Of a DNA stretch of 64,000 nt, positions 1 through 18,020 are shown in pieces. The DNA lies in assembly GCA_949752745.1 (NCBI GenBank), contig OX457031.1, positions 49,988,642-50,052,641 on the forward strand, written 5' to 3'. Each line of letters opens with the position of its first letter. The first letter of the stretch is position 1. Position numbers and translations under genes: made by a program. Below the pieces are notes generated by a model. It did no database searches. It saw nothing but the letters and a program-made list of their open reading frames with translations, and had not been told where the DNA came from. The DNA comes from Protula sp. h YS-2021 (taxonomy: Eukaryota > Annelida > Polychaeta > Sabellida > Serpulidae).

Positions 1-338
1 CTACCAAACTGGGGACTTCCTGGGCTTTAGTTTTCAATAAATAATGATGCAGTCAATAGTTCAAATTTAAAAACTTTCTTAGACGTTTTAAGGAACGGAT
101 AAAATTTTGCATTTTAAAATTATTCTTGCAAATGATTTGTTTTGCTTTTCTCGCTACATAACGTAAAAATATAAAATATCAATATTTTCTCAATTCTTTA
201 GCTAAATTATCAAGCAAAGTGATTGCATGGCTTATGATACCGCCGTAATTGTCTATATAACAACAACGCAACGTAAAACGTACGTCAAGTCCTCTAGATC
301 TTTTCAACGCCACAAGACAAGACACAATTGCTTTGGAG
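1..338. other. AT-rich non-coding flank
   Basis: AT-rich sequence with only short open frames and no similarity I recognise. It ends with the left target-site copy (330-338) of the neighbouring Mutator-like element. Confidence 0.5.
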
Positions 339-1650
339 GGCAAACGGACCAAAGCCCCCATCCCCATCCCGGCGAAAAGCCCTCAGCCCCTTTTTTGCAG
401 ATAACTAAAGACCCCCCTCCCGCCGGCGAAAAGACCCCACCCACGGCGAAAACCACCCCCATTTTTGCAGATAAGGACTAAAGCCCACCCTTCAGCAAAA
501 AGCCCCCCCCCCCCCCCGGCGACCTCTCCATCCCCTATTTTTGCTGAAAAGCAAAGAAGAGTTCAAAATATTAATGTATTACACGGCGCCACACCGTGGC
601 TTTCATTCCGTGGATGTGTTATCTACATTGCATGATATTAGCATCATGTCTTTATCGACCACCTGATGGGCATTTATTATGCAAAACACGAACTATTTAT
701 GTATGCAAAACAACAGCACTGAGTAAATAGAAGTGTTCATATCTTTACTACCACGGGGTTCAAAAGTATTTACGTTAAATACAAGAGGCGAATTTCATAC
801 ATTCGCTTGTCAACTAAGTGCTCTGGCATTCTTACCGGTCAATGACGTCGTCAATTGTATAATGCTGCTGAGATAAAAGCTGCCAGAGGAAGCCGATAGG
901 GCTGAAGAGCTCCTCAACTACTTCGATGCCACATCCATGTCCGACAGCTACCGCCAGGCCCAAGCCCCTGCAGTAGATCCTGACGCAACCCCGCTATCGA
1001 GCCGGAGGTATAGAGCCAGTACATTACCACACTACAGGACGGCGATCGCACCAGTAACTGGTGCGAAGGCTGAAACAACACGTTCCGGACTATGGTTGGA
1101 CACGACTACCCATCGATGTGGGTCGCCATCGAGTGCCTGCAGCAGGATACTGCCGTCGCTTTCGCTCACATTAAGCAATCTTCCCGGGGCCATCCACCCA
1201 CAAAGCGCCTCCGACACGAAAAAACTATCCGCTTACAAAACCGCCTGGAAAGGATATGCCGTTCCCGAGCAACCGGCGAGAAACCATTATCCGAAGCCCA
1301 CACTGGTCTTGGACACAACGTGACCTGTGTTGAACTATAACATTATGCGTGAACTGTGATCATAAACTGTATATGAGTTTATTTTAACCTGTTGATTTTA
1401 GTGCATGTACATGCAGAGTGGTTGAAGAATTAGATTTTTAATAAAAAAATAAAAAAGCATAATTGTTGTTTATTTATCTTAACACACAATTAAACATCAA
1501 ATAGTGATTTACATAAATGTTCAAATTAAGAACAAGGAAATTATCGAAAAACTGAATCGAAAGGAAGGGGGCTTTTTGACCGGGAGGCTTTAGTCCTAGT
1601 CTGCCGAAATTGGAAAATTTTCGCCGGGAGGGGGCTTTAGTCCTACGTTC
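339..1650. mobile_element. Decayed Mutator-like (MULE) DNA transposon with 9-bp target-site duplication
   Basis: The 9-mer gctttggag occurs at 330-338 and again at 1651-1659, exactly outside two inverted ends: the left end carries ggaccaaagccccc and the reverse complement of the right end carries ggactaaagccccc. Further inside, more copies of the motif (actaaagccc, ggcgaaaagccc) form inverted subterminal arrays at about 349-530 and 1560-1640. A 9-bp duplication is the usual mark of Mutator-like elements. The body holds a broken piece of MULE transposase (868-1340). The element is about 1.3 kb, too short to be autonomous. Confidence 0.8.
868..1340 (+). pseudogene. MULE (FLYWCH-associated type) transposase, C-terminal fragment, frameshifted
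   Basis: The first part, about 878-1090, reads in one frame with LPEEADRAEELLNYFD. The second part, about 1092-1340, continues in another frame with a WVAIECLQQDTAVAFAHI stretch followed by PPTKRLRHEKTIRLQNRL. These resemble the C-terminal end of Mutator-like transposases that in animals often accompany FLYWCH zinc fingers: a conserved NYF block, then a helical 'W..IE.LQ.' segment. There is a stop (TAA) just upstream of the first block and a frame change near 1090, and the catalytic DDE region is absent. I call it a remnant, with family assignment from memory of the family pattern. Confidence 0.6.
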
Positions 1651-4600
1651 GCTTTGGAGATATGACCAAGGGTAATAAAGTCTCTAGATTAAAACATTCT
1701 TCTTTAATCGGAGTTTCCCCAGCGGTCTCTACTTCGGAAAATGACGTAGTTCCGTCAACAATTTCTTGTAAGGAACAACAAGGAAAACATCGAACTAATG
1801 TTGGCATCTGACGTTGAAATTCCTACGAAAAACGGACCTTATTCCGAAAGTTATCTCAAGTTGTTTCCGAGCCTTTTATCGAGTATATATATACGATTAT
1901 GGGTTGTATTTCATATATTAATTCATTTACATTGAGATTTTTGATATTTTGTTTCAACTAGTGAATCATATCCCAGTCATTTTACCCTTCGTTCGGATGG
2001 ATATAATGCCAAGCCGAATTGAATGATTGCATTAAAGTAATCTAGGAGTCCACAGAAGCATGAGCATGCTTGACCACCCATCTAAGCACAAAAGGGAATC
2101 CCAATCCAGCAGTGAGGCATGTCAGGAAGACGTCATATAAACATCTTGAATCGACAACAGATGTCGCAGCGACATCGTGGCCACGTCGTAGCTCCAACGT
2201 CAGATTTTTTGCAATCACATCTAAAACCAGTTAAATTCCAGCGTTCGAAAGGCCTTCTAACGTCATTCCGAAGTCAATGTGTCTGCCAAGTTGCAAATAA
2301 TTCTATTTCGTTCAACTAAGTGTAAATAGTCAATAAATCAAGAATATATAGCCTTTAAAGTAGAGTGGAATTTGATTTATATTATTCTTAGATATATAAA
2401 TTTCTAAATCTGTCATCACAGTTTTCTTGCACATAATATGAACAGCTTCCTTTGAACATTTATGCTACCAAAGATGTCTTGAAAACATAGAATGAGATAT
2501 ATAGCACATATTATTTACAGTGAGCTCAGAACCATCATTCATCAGTATATAACTGCGCCTGTAAAATTAAGGATCTTTTCGGGTCATTTCTGAATAAAAT
2601 TTATATTTGGAATATGATCAAAAAATGTATGGAAGAAACATCCAAAGGTTAATTATGCAAGTAGTACTATGTTGAGATAAATCTGTCACTTTACCGGTGT
2701 CAACTCAGAAGTCCGAAGCAAAAAAAAACGACAAAAAATAGCTTTTATAGATCAATTCAACGGAAACTTAGATATTTGTCTTTACTTCTAAAATTTTGTT
2801 TTGTTTTTACTACAATGCGTCAGTAAGGAGTTTTATTCTAAAATAATATTGTATTTTGACACCGTACTTTTCACAAAATAGCCTGTGTTGTAATGAATGT
2901 ACTTCTAAACTCATATTATATTTTTGCTGTTTTAATAGAAATGCTTTTACTTTTAAAATCTTTTTCTGTTTTTTATACCGTGCTCTTTTACAGAATACCC
3001 CGTGTAGTAAGCGCTTTTATGAAACTGATTACTGACAAAGATAAAAACGGTGGGGTGCTTACGGTCACGCCTAGAGAAATGGAGTATAAACATCCAAAGC
3101 GACTGAAACCAAAATTGTAATCTGCCTCCATCGCCTCAGTCAAATACAAATACAAACAGAGGAATTTTACAAATGATAAGTAGCATTTAGATATTAAATT
3201 TACTGAGTTAAATTATAAAAAAATCGTTGTCCAGGTTTTAGCCTTTAAAAGAAAAATCACCATACCAGTTCATGCGTTCATTTTCCTAACTTCCCAATTT
3301 TCTAAACGTTGTTGATTTAGGTGTGTGTAAGGAGAACGTTTCTACTGTTATAGTATCCAACACGAAACAGAATAGGGTGATAATATGTTTTTGGCTTGTA
3401 TGTGCTTGTAATAAAATTTACAAATTCAGCACACTTGCAGTTTTGCTTCAACATTTCAGATCTAAAATTCAAACCTTCCTTCGGTTCATTAGAATTTTAT
3501 GTCATAACAGCATAAAGTTGAGTGAAGTGGAGAAGTCTTAGATCACATATTTAAAACTTTGAGAAAATAAAAAATTAGGGTATTACACTATGATGCGATT
3601 TTTGTTCGCTGGAAAACATGTTTCATCCAGTTTGTTTTCAAGGGAAATTTTTGAGAATCTTCGTTTTTTGCATTTTGATTTTTAACACCAAGTGTTAATT
3701 CTCGTCCTTCGGTTATGCCTAATGATAGAATTTAGTGGGTTCCAGCATTCATAAAAATGTCATTGAAACCACTTTATTGTGAATTTCTTGCAAAATAAAT
3801 TACAGCGGACAATGTAAGAAACAGTTGATTTGTGATAACACCACGAAAATGTAAGGATCAGTTAGCCTTTTGAGGAATATTAGTTTTGCTGAAACTAACT
3901 ACACTCAGTCACTACAATAACGGGGATAATTGGAGATTTGCAGAAATACACACTTTGTTCTCTTTTTCCAATAATAGCGAGGCAGCTGAGCATCTACCCG
4001 GATATCCTATCCAAGGTTACAATTTTCATGTAAATTTGGATTTGTGTAATGTCTTTTTGTATTAAATTGAATTAGTGACGCTCTGTTAATGTTTAATCCA
4101 CATTGACCTAAAAGCATACTCATAGCTACCCTTGATGCTCTGCATTGTTTTCGACTTCGTTCCTTCGCCTTTTTAACGAGTAACTGTTTAAAGAATTTAT
4201 CTGTCTTTTCTTTTTAAAACTTGCATATTTATTTAGAAAAAACATAAAGTGTCTATTAATTTGGATCAAGGAGCATTCAGCACCATAAGGTCTCTCTGTC
4301 TCTCTGGCCACATGCGGGTAAGAAGACCAAAATGAACAACAACAATAAAAATGTGCTAAAGTCGACTAAAATAACAAGGTTAATTTTTGAGAACAGATGG
4401 TGAACATATCGAGACTGATTAGCCACTCTGCCTAAAACTCTTTTAACGAGGAGTTACATTTTACGTTGAAAGTATATTCTATTCCCTAATTACTCCATAA
4501 TTATAAATAAATAATTTTCGGCAATTTTTATGTGCAAATGGACTAAGCAAAGGTCTGCCTCTTACCGAAAAATGTTTGAATGAATCTGACACCAAGAAAC

Positions 4601-5907
4601 TATAAACCTATAGATAACAAATAATTTTGTAAAATTGCGATGCTTAATTCTTGCCAGTCTTAATTATTGCTCATTGGATCTTTCGACCAGTCCTTTAAAA
4701 GCACAGACTTCTCTTTGAGATTATAGATTATCTATTTTTATTCATCCCTAACTGCAGTTTTCCTAGTTCTGAGCTAATGTTGGTCATAATGACACTCAAG
4801 AGTTTATTTTTATTTCTAATTGTGCTTGAATAAGTTTTACTTGAAATATTAGTTGCTTGGTTTTATTCGCTCCTCTCGTGTACAGGCTGAAAAATGCAAC
4901 GTGTATCTATACGCCTTTTTGATTTGAAAAAAAATGCTTATTTGGCATTAAGATGAACCAGAGAGTGCTTTTCCCCGAAACTGACCGGGAATAGAAACCG
5001 GACGGTAGCGCCGTACAATACCGAGCTGCAAAGCAGGTAGAATAGCCGAGGCTTTAAATTGTATTTTCAACATAATGCAATGTGTGCGTTGCGAACGCAA
5101 TATGCTATGACGGCTTTCACAGATTCATTCATCAAAACTCTACCTCGATCTGTTAGTAAAACTGCAAATAAAATTAATTAAAATAATGGCGAAAATTGCA
5201 AATATACTGCCATAAAGGAAGCGGACGCGTCATTATTTATTGTTCTGACACTCATTACCTAATAAACAACACAATATCACCTGTATTTAATGATGTGACG
5301 TGAATTGTGGTGTCTAAAATACACAGAAGCACACTTTGCAAATTACTTCGTACAAGTTTAATCCTCAACAAGAATTCATTCTGCTTTGAAAGCATTATAA
5401 GCCTTGATGAAAAATATTTCATGAAACAAAAATATATCTTACTACTTGTGCTCTGTAGCAAAACTGAAATTGCCCAAATCCTATTAACATATACGTTATG
5501 ATTTTCACACTGCTGGACTGAGAAGTACGGGGCGAGCTCACCTCTTATATATGAAACAAATAACACGTGACCGTGGTTAATCAAAAACCGTGTGATATTA
5601 TTGTTTTTGGAGTGAAACTTCTACCAATAAAGCATTAAATTTGTCTTGTGAATAGTATTCTAGAAAGCACCAAAATGTCTCGAACAAGAGGCGAACTATT
5701 TCATTTATGTCAATTCGTACGAAAATACTTTTCAAACGAATCAATTCGTCATAGCCTGACCGACATAGATCGGTAATCTAGTGACTTGCAGTCGTATTTA
5801 TGAAAATTAAACCAAAAACGAAATTAGTTGCGTACGTGTTAACCTCATGGGTTGAATAAAAAACTTAGTTCTGCTTCTGAGGTAGATTAAAGCAGGAGTA
5901 GTGTTCC

Positions 5908-5910
5908 TCT

Positions 5911-5974
<64 letters not shown>
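5908..5974. repeat. (TTTC)n microsatellite
   Basis: About 16 uninterrupted copies of the tetranucleotide TTTC. Confidence 0.95.
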
Positions 5975-7084
5975 GCATTATGTTAGAAGGTGGTGGTGTG
6001 GGTGAGGATTAAGCATAGCTGTGCTTAAATGCTTACAAAACACGGCCAACCTGTTGTGACTGACCCGTGAACAAACGAAGAATAAAGCAAATAGAGTTCA
6101 AGCCGTAGTCATCAGAGCCAATGCTCTGTTTGAGGGAAACGCAGCCCTGGGGTCTCTCCGAACGTCTCTAGGAGTTGCTCTGTAAGTGAGTAATGCGCAA
6201 TGACATCGCTACCTTCGGTTAGTAGTTTTCTCTGTTGGCTAAATGTGAAATTGATTTATATGTCTAAATATCAGATTTAAAGATCAAATCAAGACAACAA
6301 TGCCTGAGAGTGGGTTTCCAAAAGTGGGGAGGGGAACTTTCATGAGAAAAATAAATTAGATTTATCAGCGATAGTTTCACTGGGCGGGGGTCAAGAGTGG
6401 TAATCTCCCTAACCCAGTCCTGTAAATGTGAAAAAGTTAGATTGTAAAACTGCTAAACCGTTTACCGGTAATCCTGAAAAGTGATATATTAAAATATCGC
6501 CGCATGCCGCCACAAGAAAGCAAGGAAACAAGAATATATTAACCATAGAAATATCAAATTAACAATTTTTTAGCTTTACATGATATAACTGTACCCTGTT
6601 TCTTTTTCCCCTTTCGATTGCCATACTAATGTTGATGTCTAGATACTTTCAAGAAATGATTACGACAACAGTTTGCTATGAAACAATTTTAATCTTTTTA
6701 TACGTCACTTAGCCACGTATTGCTAGCCATTTCGTATGTTTTGTCATAACGACGACAGTTTTAAGCTAAACAGCTTCAATACAAGTTCGCAATTTAGCCT
6801 CTCGTTGCGGGTCTTTTTACATGTGTTTTTTGATTTCAAAGAAGTTTGTTTTGCGAACTCATATTATCTAGCAATTATACTATCTCAAGGTCCAGGTTAG
6901 GAGAGTGATTGAAAAGCCTGAAATTATTCAATCAGTATTAATAATTTTAACTCACCTAATCCTAACAAGGTTTCGAAATGACAATAAACCAAACACAATT
7001 GTTTATTTTCTGTAATGTCAGTCTCTTGGAAATCCTTCGGAATTGTTCGTATTCTCTCTCAATAATGATGACGTATCAGGGTTA

Positions 7085-7260
7085 ACTGTTTTTAAACTTA
7101 AACCAATAGCTAAACCTTTGGTATAGTTAAACCAGTGTTAAACCTCATTTTTGAATGGGTGTTAAACATTAGTTTAACTAATCCAAATTTCTTGTTTAAC
7201 CCAATTGGTAAACCCAATCAGTTGAACCAGAGATTTAGCTACGGCTTCTGAAGCATTCAG
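7085..7260. repeat. MITE-like sequence rich in GTTTAAC/GTTAAAC motifs
   Basis: The stretch has repeated GTTTAAC- and TTAAAC-like motifs in both orientations (ggttaactg at the left, gtttaacccaattgg and cagttgaacc at the right). It resembles the better preserved inverted-repeat element at 51489-51694, whose ends also carry gttaactg motifs. Exact ends are not visible. Confidence 0.35.
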
Positions 7261-10200
7261 ACAATATTAGAGTGATTATTCGGTGTTCCATGTAATGAAA
7301 TTTCTCGTGCAATCAAAGATGCAAAAATAGTATTTCTATGTTAAATATTTGGATGCTGATCAACGATAAAATCGTCCGAATTCTAGAGTCTGAAGTTTTC
7401 GAAACTTTTATGAAATTGTATCTATTTCTTTATTTTCAGCAACAGCCTTTTTTTTTTCTTTCTCTTGTGGTCTTGCGGTGTGTGGGCGGGGAGGGGGAGG
7501 GAGGAAGTAGCTACCAAATGTTCTCAATAAATTTGAATTTAGAGTGAATGCAGGAGAAAACACATGCCAGGCTGCTTGCCACCGTATTAAATCTTTAAAA
7601 TAGCCATCAAATTTATATTTAAAACTTTAAGATCTACAAGTAAATATCCATCTTCGCTATTCTGTCACACCTTGTCCCCTTCCGCTTAATATTTAAATCA
7701 ATACAACGAACATAAAGCCAGTTTGCAAAAAGGGAAGAAAATAAAACAGCAAAGAATTTTATGGAGTGTCCTCTGGCCTCGAAAAAATATAACCCTAAAA
7801 TATAAGGCAAATTTATTTGCATAGTAAAAGAAAAATACATAATTAAATTAAAAAATCCAAATTCTTGCCTCATCGAAAAATAAGCGAAGGTTTCTATGCC
7901 ATGGCAATGGGGCAAAGAGCGCTTCCGGATGGGGCGAAAAGTCTAAAGAGGAGAGGCCATGGTACTTCTCGCCAAGGTCGTGGTGTCCAGAATAAATTCG
8001 TGAAGAGTCCAATAAACACGAGAGCGGGCTTCCCTGATATTCTTGGTTTTTTTTAATAATGCGCAGGAGGCAATAAAATGATCTTCATTAATAAAACATG
8101 TTTTTATGTACGCCTATGCTTTTCTGCACGGATCTGGTGTGCACATGAAGACAACTAGGTTGGTATGCACGGTATAAATGATCGCACGAAACAATTACTC
8201 ATCACCACGCCGTTAGCCGAGAGATTATGTTCCACCTCGTGGTGCTAGTGTTATCAAATCCGTTCTGTAGCGATAAGGAACGGTAGTCATTGCAACAAGT
8301 ACGCGGGTCTGCGTCTACGGCAAAAATATTTGGGTGAGATGTGAAATTTCGTGCACTCGCTAGGTAAATAGCCAAGTTTATTCCTGACGGCTTCTTCTTC
8401 CGGGTTTTAATATACCCCTCGCAATTCTGTTGTTCAGTTGCTGCGAGGCTCCTGTTGTACGAAAGAAACGGACACGTAAATTCCTGTTTCACAGACTAAA
8501 ATTCAGCTTCAATAACTAGTCCAGAATATAGAATTTGGTGGGTGATGTGAGCGATAATATGAGTCGTATAAATTAGAGTCCTGGAACTAGCCAATTCTTG
8601 CGGAGAAGCTCACGTCACAACCTTATATCCACCAATGAGAATTAACATTTTCATCACGTGATCAAAAAGTGCCATTGCCTGCGTCAGGGCAAAAAGCATA
8701 TTTTCTCACTCTTTTATACCAAATATAACAGGGTATTTTTCTCGTTCTGGGCCGATTACATACATTTTGGCCTACTTGTCACATGTCAGGAAGTTAGTTC
8801 TTTAAATAGTTTTTACCGTTTAGAAAAATTTTATTGCTAAACTTAAATATCGAAGAATTTGTATTGGTATAAAACAGTGCGATAAACTCCAAATATCGCT
8901 AATTATGCCCTCGGTTACCCACAATGTATTGCATGAAGCTGTCCGCAAGAATTCGCACTTTGAATTTTGCCGAAAGGTTTTGCGTTTCTGCTGAATTCAG
9001 TTGGGATGAGGATGTAAAGAAATGATTAAAAAACAGTAAAAATCAACCAAATTCTATTTTGCCAGAAACATTCAAATGTTGGTTATTAAAGGGACTGAAT
9101 AATATGTAATATGTATGTAAAATAGTTTTTAAAAGATCATATAATGGTTTTATGAATTTGAAAGTGTGCATGAAAGAAAATTAGAATTTTGATGTTTTCC
9201 CCTTATCATTTCTTTGTAATTTATCCTTAAAAAATTGCAGTCGAAACAACACCTCCACCGGAAAGACCCGAAAGTGCGAATTGGCTTATAAGCTAGTCCT
9301 TGATGACTCTTGCGACCTTCCTATGACAGCAAGAGTCATAGTTCCTATAATAGGAAATGTCATTGATGCCAATTTTCACAAAGCTGTTCATCCCACAATT
9401 CTGATCGATTGCCTTGAAATTTGATTGCAGTGTTCTCTCAAGAGGTTCTCCCTCTAATCAGTATTTTGACAAAAATAGTGGCTTTTCCTTTCATCTTGTA
9501 GTGTCTTCGCTTTTTCGGCTGAGGACAATGTCCACGGATCTTTTTGTGTTTATTATTAATTACAATTCCTTCACCCATTTAACACAGCGCAGAGTCCCTC
9601 AATCAGTGAAAGCGACACTTGTAGGATAGTGATTTAAAATCCTGATACTAACGCCCAGGTTACACCCATTGCAATTATAGCTATGTACAAATCAGTCATT
9701 TATTGGATAAACTAGAATAATGTGAGATGTTACTCCACTCAGGCAGTTTAAGTTAGTCTTGAGTTTCTGTGACATTGACGTACATTTTCCCCTTCAAATT
9801 TTACGTGTATTTGAAAGACAGTGTGAAATACTTGATGTATATTTCCATGAAGTTCAGGACTTCATGATTTCAAAAGATGAAACTCGCAAAAAAAATGAAC
9901 CTAATTGCAGGTTGGATAGCCCAAATAAAAATCGAAAAATGTGTTCTTGTGGTTGCTAAGTTTCCAGGTGAATATTGCGAGAAGATATTTAAAAAAAGGC
10001 TTTGACGCTATGCCTAGTAAGGTCGAAAACAAAATATGCAATTCGAAGAATATTTTTAAGAGCGAGAGATGTAAAGAAATACACATCAGTCTGCTTTTGT
10101 CGCACCAACTCACCTTCAGCGGGTCACAAATGAAAGATTGGAGTGGGCCGGGTCTGAATAATTGCAAATATAAAGAGAAGAAATCATAACGGGTTATTTT

Positions 10201-10273
10201 TTTAGGTAAATTCTGTGCCTTGTTCCAGAAGGGTGGTTCAAAAGATTCTTTTAACGGGGCTTTAATATTCTAC

Positions 10274-10440
10274 AGTGGAATTGTGTTATAATGACGACCG
10301 ATTTAACATCGGATATAACGATCTCCAATAACCTTTTCCTTGTTTATAACAATCGATACTAACCACATACGGATTATTGCGACATATTTTATCTGTCCCA
10401 ACCTAAGGCGTTTTACCGGGTTGTACTTTATTTTTTATTT
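10274..10440. mobile_element. Fragment of pogo/Tigger-like MITE
   Basis: Begins at TA followed by cagtggaattgtgttataatgacg, which resembles the ends of the element at 39462-39882 (CAGT....CTCGTTATA.CGAC). Internal gttataacg-like motifs support this. No clear right end; assigned by resemblance only. Confidence 0.35.
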
Positions 10441-10698
10441 TAAAAGCTCGTGTTGAAAACTCTATACTGCGGTGGCACAAACTATCAACTGATCTGCCAC
10501 ATGTTCACCAACCAGCGCTTGGGCCACGGTATCAGAGGTTTGATGTGTAAGACTGGCCTTTGATGCTATGTGATTGATATTACAAAACGCACCCCAAACA
10601 GCCTGGTGAATATTTGGAAATATTTCCAAGTTTCATGTCGAAGTTTAAATTAATAAGGTTTTACCTGTTTTCTTTGGGCATGTAGTTGTGTATTTTTT

Positions 10699-10742
10699 CC
10701 AAAAAAAAAAAAAAGACAAAAAAAAAAAAAAGACAAAAAAAA
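10699..10742. repeat. A-rich tract (poly-A blocks separated by GAC)
   Basis: Three runs of A split by GAC, immediately before the first secernin coding exon. It gives a spurious Lys-rich open frame and replaces the pyrimidine tract expected at an acceptor, so the tgtag at 10751-10755 is a weak acceptor unless the first exon simply reads through. Confidence 0.7.
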
Positions 10743-10759
10743 TTGAATTCTGTAGGACG

Positions 10760-14863
<4,104 letters not shown>

Positions 14864-14924
14864 GTATATTAACGATAAAGAATGGAAAACAGTAAGCTGA
14901 TTAAATCCGTGTTGTATTGCATGA

Positions 14925-14958
<34 letters not shown>
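14925..14958. repeat. (GA)n microsatellite
   Basis: About 17 GA dinucleotides just downstream of the secernin stop codon, probably in its 3' untranslated region. Confidence 0.95.
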
Positions 14959-14960
<2 letters not shown>

Positions 14961-14985
14961 CCCAACTTGCTTTTTATTTGTAATG

Positions 14986-15584
14986 TAGAGTAAGGTGGGG
15001 CAAGACGCCCATGCGGGATTAAAGGCCCACTCAACGCTTTTTTGAAATGTGTAACTTTTTTCACTCAAAATCAAAACTGATCGAAGCGCCACATGACGAA
15101 AGCACATGTAATCTAAATAAAACCACAACAGTGGCACAATGTTGGAAGTACAGACATTATTTAAGTTTAGGGGGTCAATTTCATAAGAATCAGAATTTTT
15201 TGGGAAGCCATAGAAGTTTTTATAGGTTACAGATTTTAGGGTAATATCATGAAATTAATAAGTGACCTTGCTGTTTCTAAAAACATAACAGAGTGTAACC
15301 GATGATAGGCGATAGTATTTTTTTTAGATGATATTCACATTGTACCCTTTGGGGGGCACCCGTGGGCCTTTTGCCCCAGGTATGGGGCAAAAGGCCCACT
15401 AAGGGCAAAAATTTTTTATTCAGTTTTTCATGAAAAGTAAAAAGTTTTAATAACTGATTCACTATTGTGGAGGTAGAGGGATTTGAGGTTGAACACCAAC
15501 CAAAAGATAAGGAACACATCTCAACTCAATAAATTTTTATAGCAAATCGCGCTTAAGGGGGGCCTCTTGCCCCACCTTACTCTA
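14986..15584. mobile_element. Non-autonomous DNA element with GGTGGGGCAAG terminal inverted repeats
   Basis: The left end reads tagagtaaggtggggcaaga and the right end is its inverse (cttgccccaccttactcta). Inside, near 15360-15405, a second inverted pair (gtgggccttttgcccc / ggggcaaaaggcccac) forms a palindrome. There is no transposase. A TA dinucleotide flanks both sides if the ends are set at GAGTAAGG. Superfamily uncertain. Confidence 0.7.
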
Positions 15585-18020
15585 ATAATTTCTCCAGGCA
15601 AGTGTTATGATAAAAGTTAGATCACGAAATATAAAAGAATAGAAGTAGGAGTGAGGAAAATTAGCTGTTGAATTTTAGGAATTTTTCTCCTTAAAAAAGG
15701 GCTTTTGATGTTGAAGTCTTGTGGGTTCTTAACCTATTTGCCATCGGTGTTGTAATGCATTAGGACAAAGTTACAAGAGCCTCGTTTCTGAAGAAGAAAA
15801 AAAAAACTTGTGTAGGGCGAAGGTACAGAAATATCACTTTTTTAAGAAAGAGAAACCTGTGATCTTACATTTAGGTGAGAGGACTTAAGTTATGGTGTGA
15901 TAGCATTCATGAGGTAACTTACCTGTAAACTCGGTATTTGTCAACTCTTGAGTATTATTCTGAAAAGACAAGAAATATTAAAGGCAAGTAGGGTTTATAG
16001 CGGGGCAGGACATACTGCCACACCGAGGGTAGGGGATCCCAAAGCGGTTCCCATCTGGGAAATGTCGGGCCTGGCGAGCACCGAATCGAAAATTTTGGCA
16101 AAACATTGCGAATTCTAAAGGAAATGGTAAAAGACGGACATACATCCGTTATCTCGAACTGAAAAGTTAAAAGCCGCAAAAACATCAAGCGCCTTGTTCC
16201 ATGTACACATACTTCAAACCACGTGGTGGTTTTAAGTAAACGAAGATTGAATGTTTTGGATATTTTGTATTGTGGACTGAAATACCGTGTGTGTTCGAAT
16301 GGATATTTGCGCAGTGAATATGTAGTCAGTTTCACCAGGACGGCTTCAGTATTACTCAAGTATTTCATACTTTGGTACCTCTGTGGAAAATGTTAGGTAT
16401 TTAGTGGTATTTAAGTTTTTTTGTTTTGTGTAAGTGGATAAATATTTTATGGTATTATTTCTTTCGCGTAAACTACTGAACCGATATCTTCCCTAATCTC
16501 TAAACCAAACTGTTATGTGTTAAACTCATGATTCGCAGTCTTTTGCAAATGTTGGTTGTCGGTTACTGCGATCACCGATATTTACATTGCTGATTTTCTA
16601 CTAAAACATCTATATCATTGACAATATGAAGACCAACATGGCGGCAGGCGCCTACGGATGTCTTTGGTGACGTGTACCACAAACACGTGACGTGTTCATC
16701 TAGTCAGTTGCTGATCTCTACTACAAATGCTTTGATGATTAAACTTCGTGTCAAATGTTTCTACGTTGTAAGTGCTGTGTTAATAGTTAACGTGCTTACA
16801 CGTGTTCTGTGCTGCACGTGCTGAGGTTTGCGTTTATGTATTGGCTGACATGCATCACCTATTCCGAACTTCATTCTGGTTTAAAAATGGGAAATATAGA
16901 TTCATGAATTTGCTTAAGCTAATATCTTCCAGCTGCCCCCTCTCATGCAGAATTCTCGTGTTGTTGCGTAATGAAATATTGCTCGTGTGGGATTTATTAA
17001 CAGACACTTTCAGTCAGCATGAGATATTACTGACCATCAAGAAAATGTTGACGTTCAATAATATCGTCCTGTGGACTCAATGTTTGCTTTGTCACGTGAC
17101 TCAGCTGGAGTACAAATAACTGCCGGGTCAACATTGACAGTGGAAGGTGTTGCCTTTGTTTGAACTTTTGAATCAATATTCGCGAATGTTTCACCAAGAA
17201 AAAATGAAAATGTAAAGTCGTACCATTTAATTCATATAATTAAATTGGCCGAACAAAATGCGATAATTCGTAATTACTCTTTGTTGTTCACAGTTTCTTT
17301 ATTGTGTTCATTAAAAGATCGCACCATCTTGTGATTTCACGAACATTCAAGTCGCTGTTGTACCAAGCATTGTTAGATATTAGGTTATTGTTGTATAACT
17401 GTGATAGTGGTTAGTTACGGTAAAAACGTGCTAAGTAGCTTTGTCTGGTGTTACCAGCTATATGCGCTGTAATAACTACTGAATAAAACAAACCCATGCG
17501 CACTCTACGGTATTTTATTTGCGTTGTCTTAAGGCTGATAATTATGTAAAAATACAGATATTTTAATATTTGATCAAAACAAAGAACATTACAAGGTTGA
17601 ATAGTCGCCACTTGAACTAATTATTTCGGGCCTTCCAAATATTTTTTTGACAAGATTGTGGCCCAAATCTCGTCGTATCCTTACAATCCATATACTGCTT
17701 CTCCACTAAGAATTACATTTCATATTTATATTAACTGTTCTCCAATACTTTGTGAAATTATAAAGTTCGGTACTTGTACTGACAACCAGAAGTACACAGG
17801 TTACTTGCATTGACAATAAGTACACACGGTACTTACACTAAGAACAAACGGCACTTGTTTTGACAACTCTCTTAAGTACACTTCATCTGCATCCCTGTTT
17901 TGACGCAATTTATTAACAAATCTAAAGTAATTATTTCGGATAAAGGATTTAATGATGATTTATTTTAAAAGCTTTAACTGATTTTCAACACTGATATTGA
18001 AAATCCAGTTAAATGTAATA
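15585..18020. other. Intergenic region, no gene seen
   Basis: AT-rich sequence between the convergent secernin and TRRAP genes. Open frames are short and featureless. A Kozak-like ATGGCGGCAGGCGCC near 16636 is followed by a possible donor, but only eight or nine codons are open and no partner exon was found, so no gene is called. Confidence 0.45.

Larger units (their letters stand above)
1660..10273. other. Non-coding region upstream of secernin, no gene seen
   Basis: About 8.6 kb of AT-rich DNA. Open frames are short (at most about 110 codons), lack recognisable domains, and do not join into a spliced gene by plausible splice sites and conserved sequence. It contains a TTTC microsatellite (5908-5974), a MITE-like stretch near 7085-7260, and a short hairpin at about 9308-9340 (GACTCTTGC pairing with GCAAGAGTC). 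The secernin promoter and 5' untranslated exon(s) should lie in its right part but I cannot place them. Confidence 0.5.

Noticed and set aside
937..1323. 128-codon plus-strand frame as a host gene
   Set aside because: Lies inside a transposon with target duplications and only its first part matches a transposase pattern, in a broken frame.
7634..8056. Overlapping opposite-strand frames of 60-90 codons
   Set aside because: No conserved motifs, no splice partners, and base composition of non-coding AT-rich DNA.
16626..16670. First coding exon (ATGGCGGCAGGCGCC...) of an additional gene
   Set aside because: Only eight or nine codons before a possible donor and no recognisable downstream exon on the plus strand.
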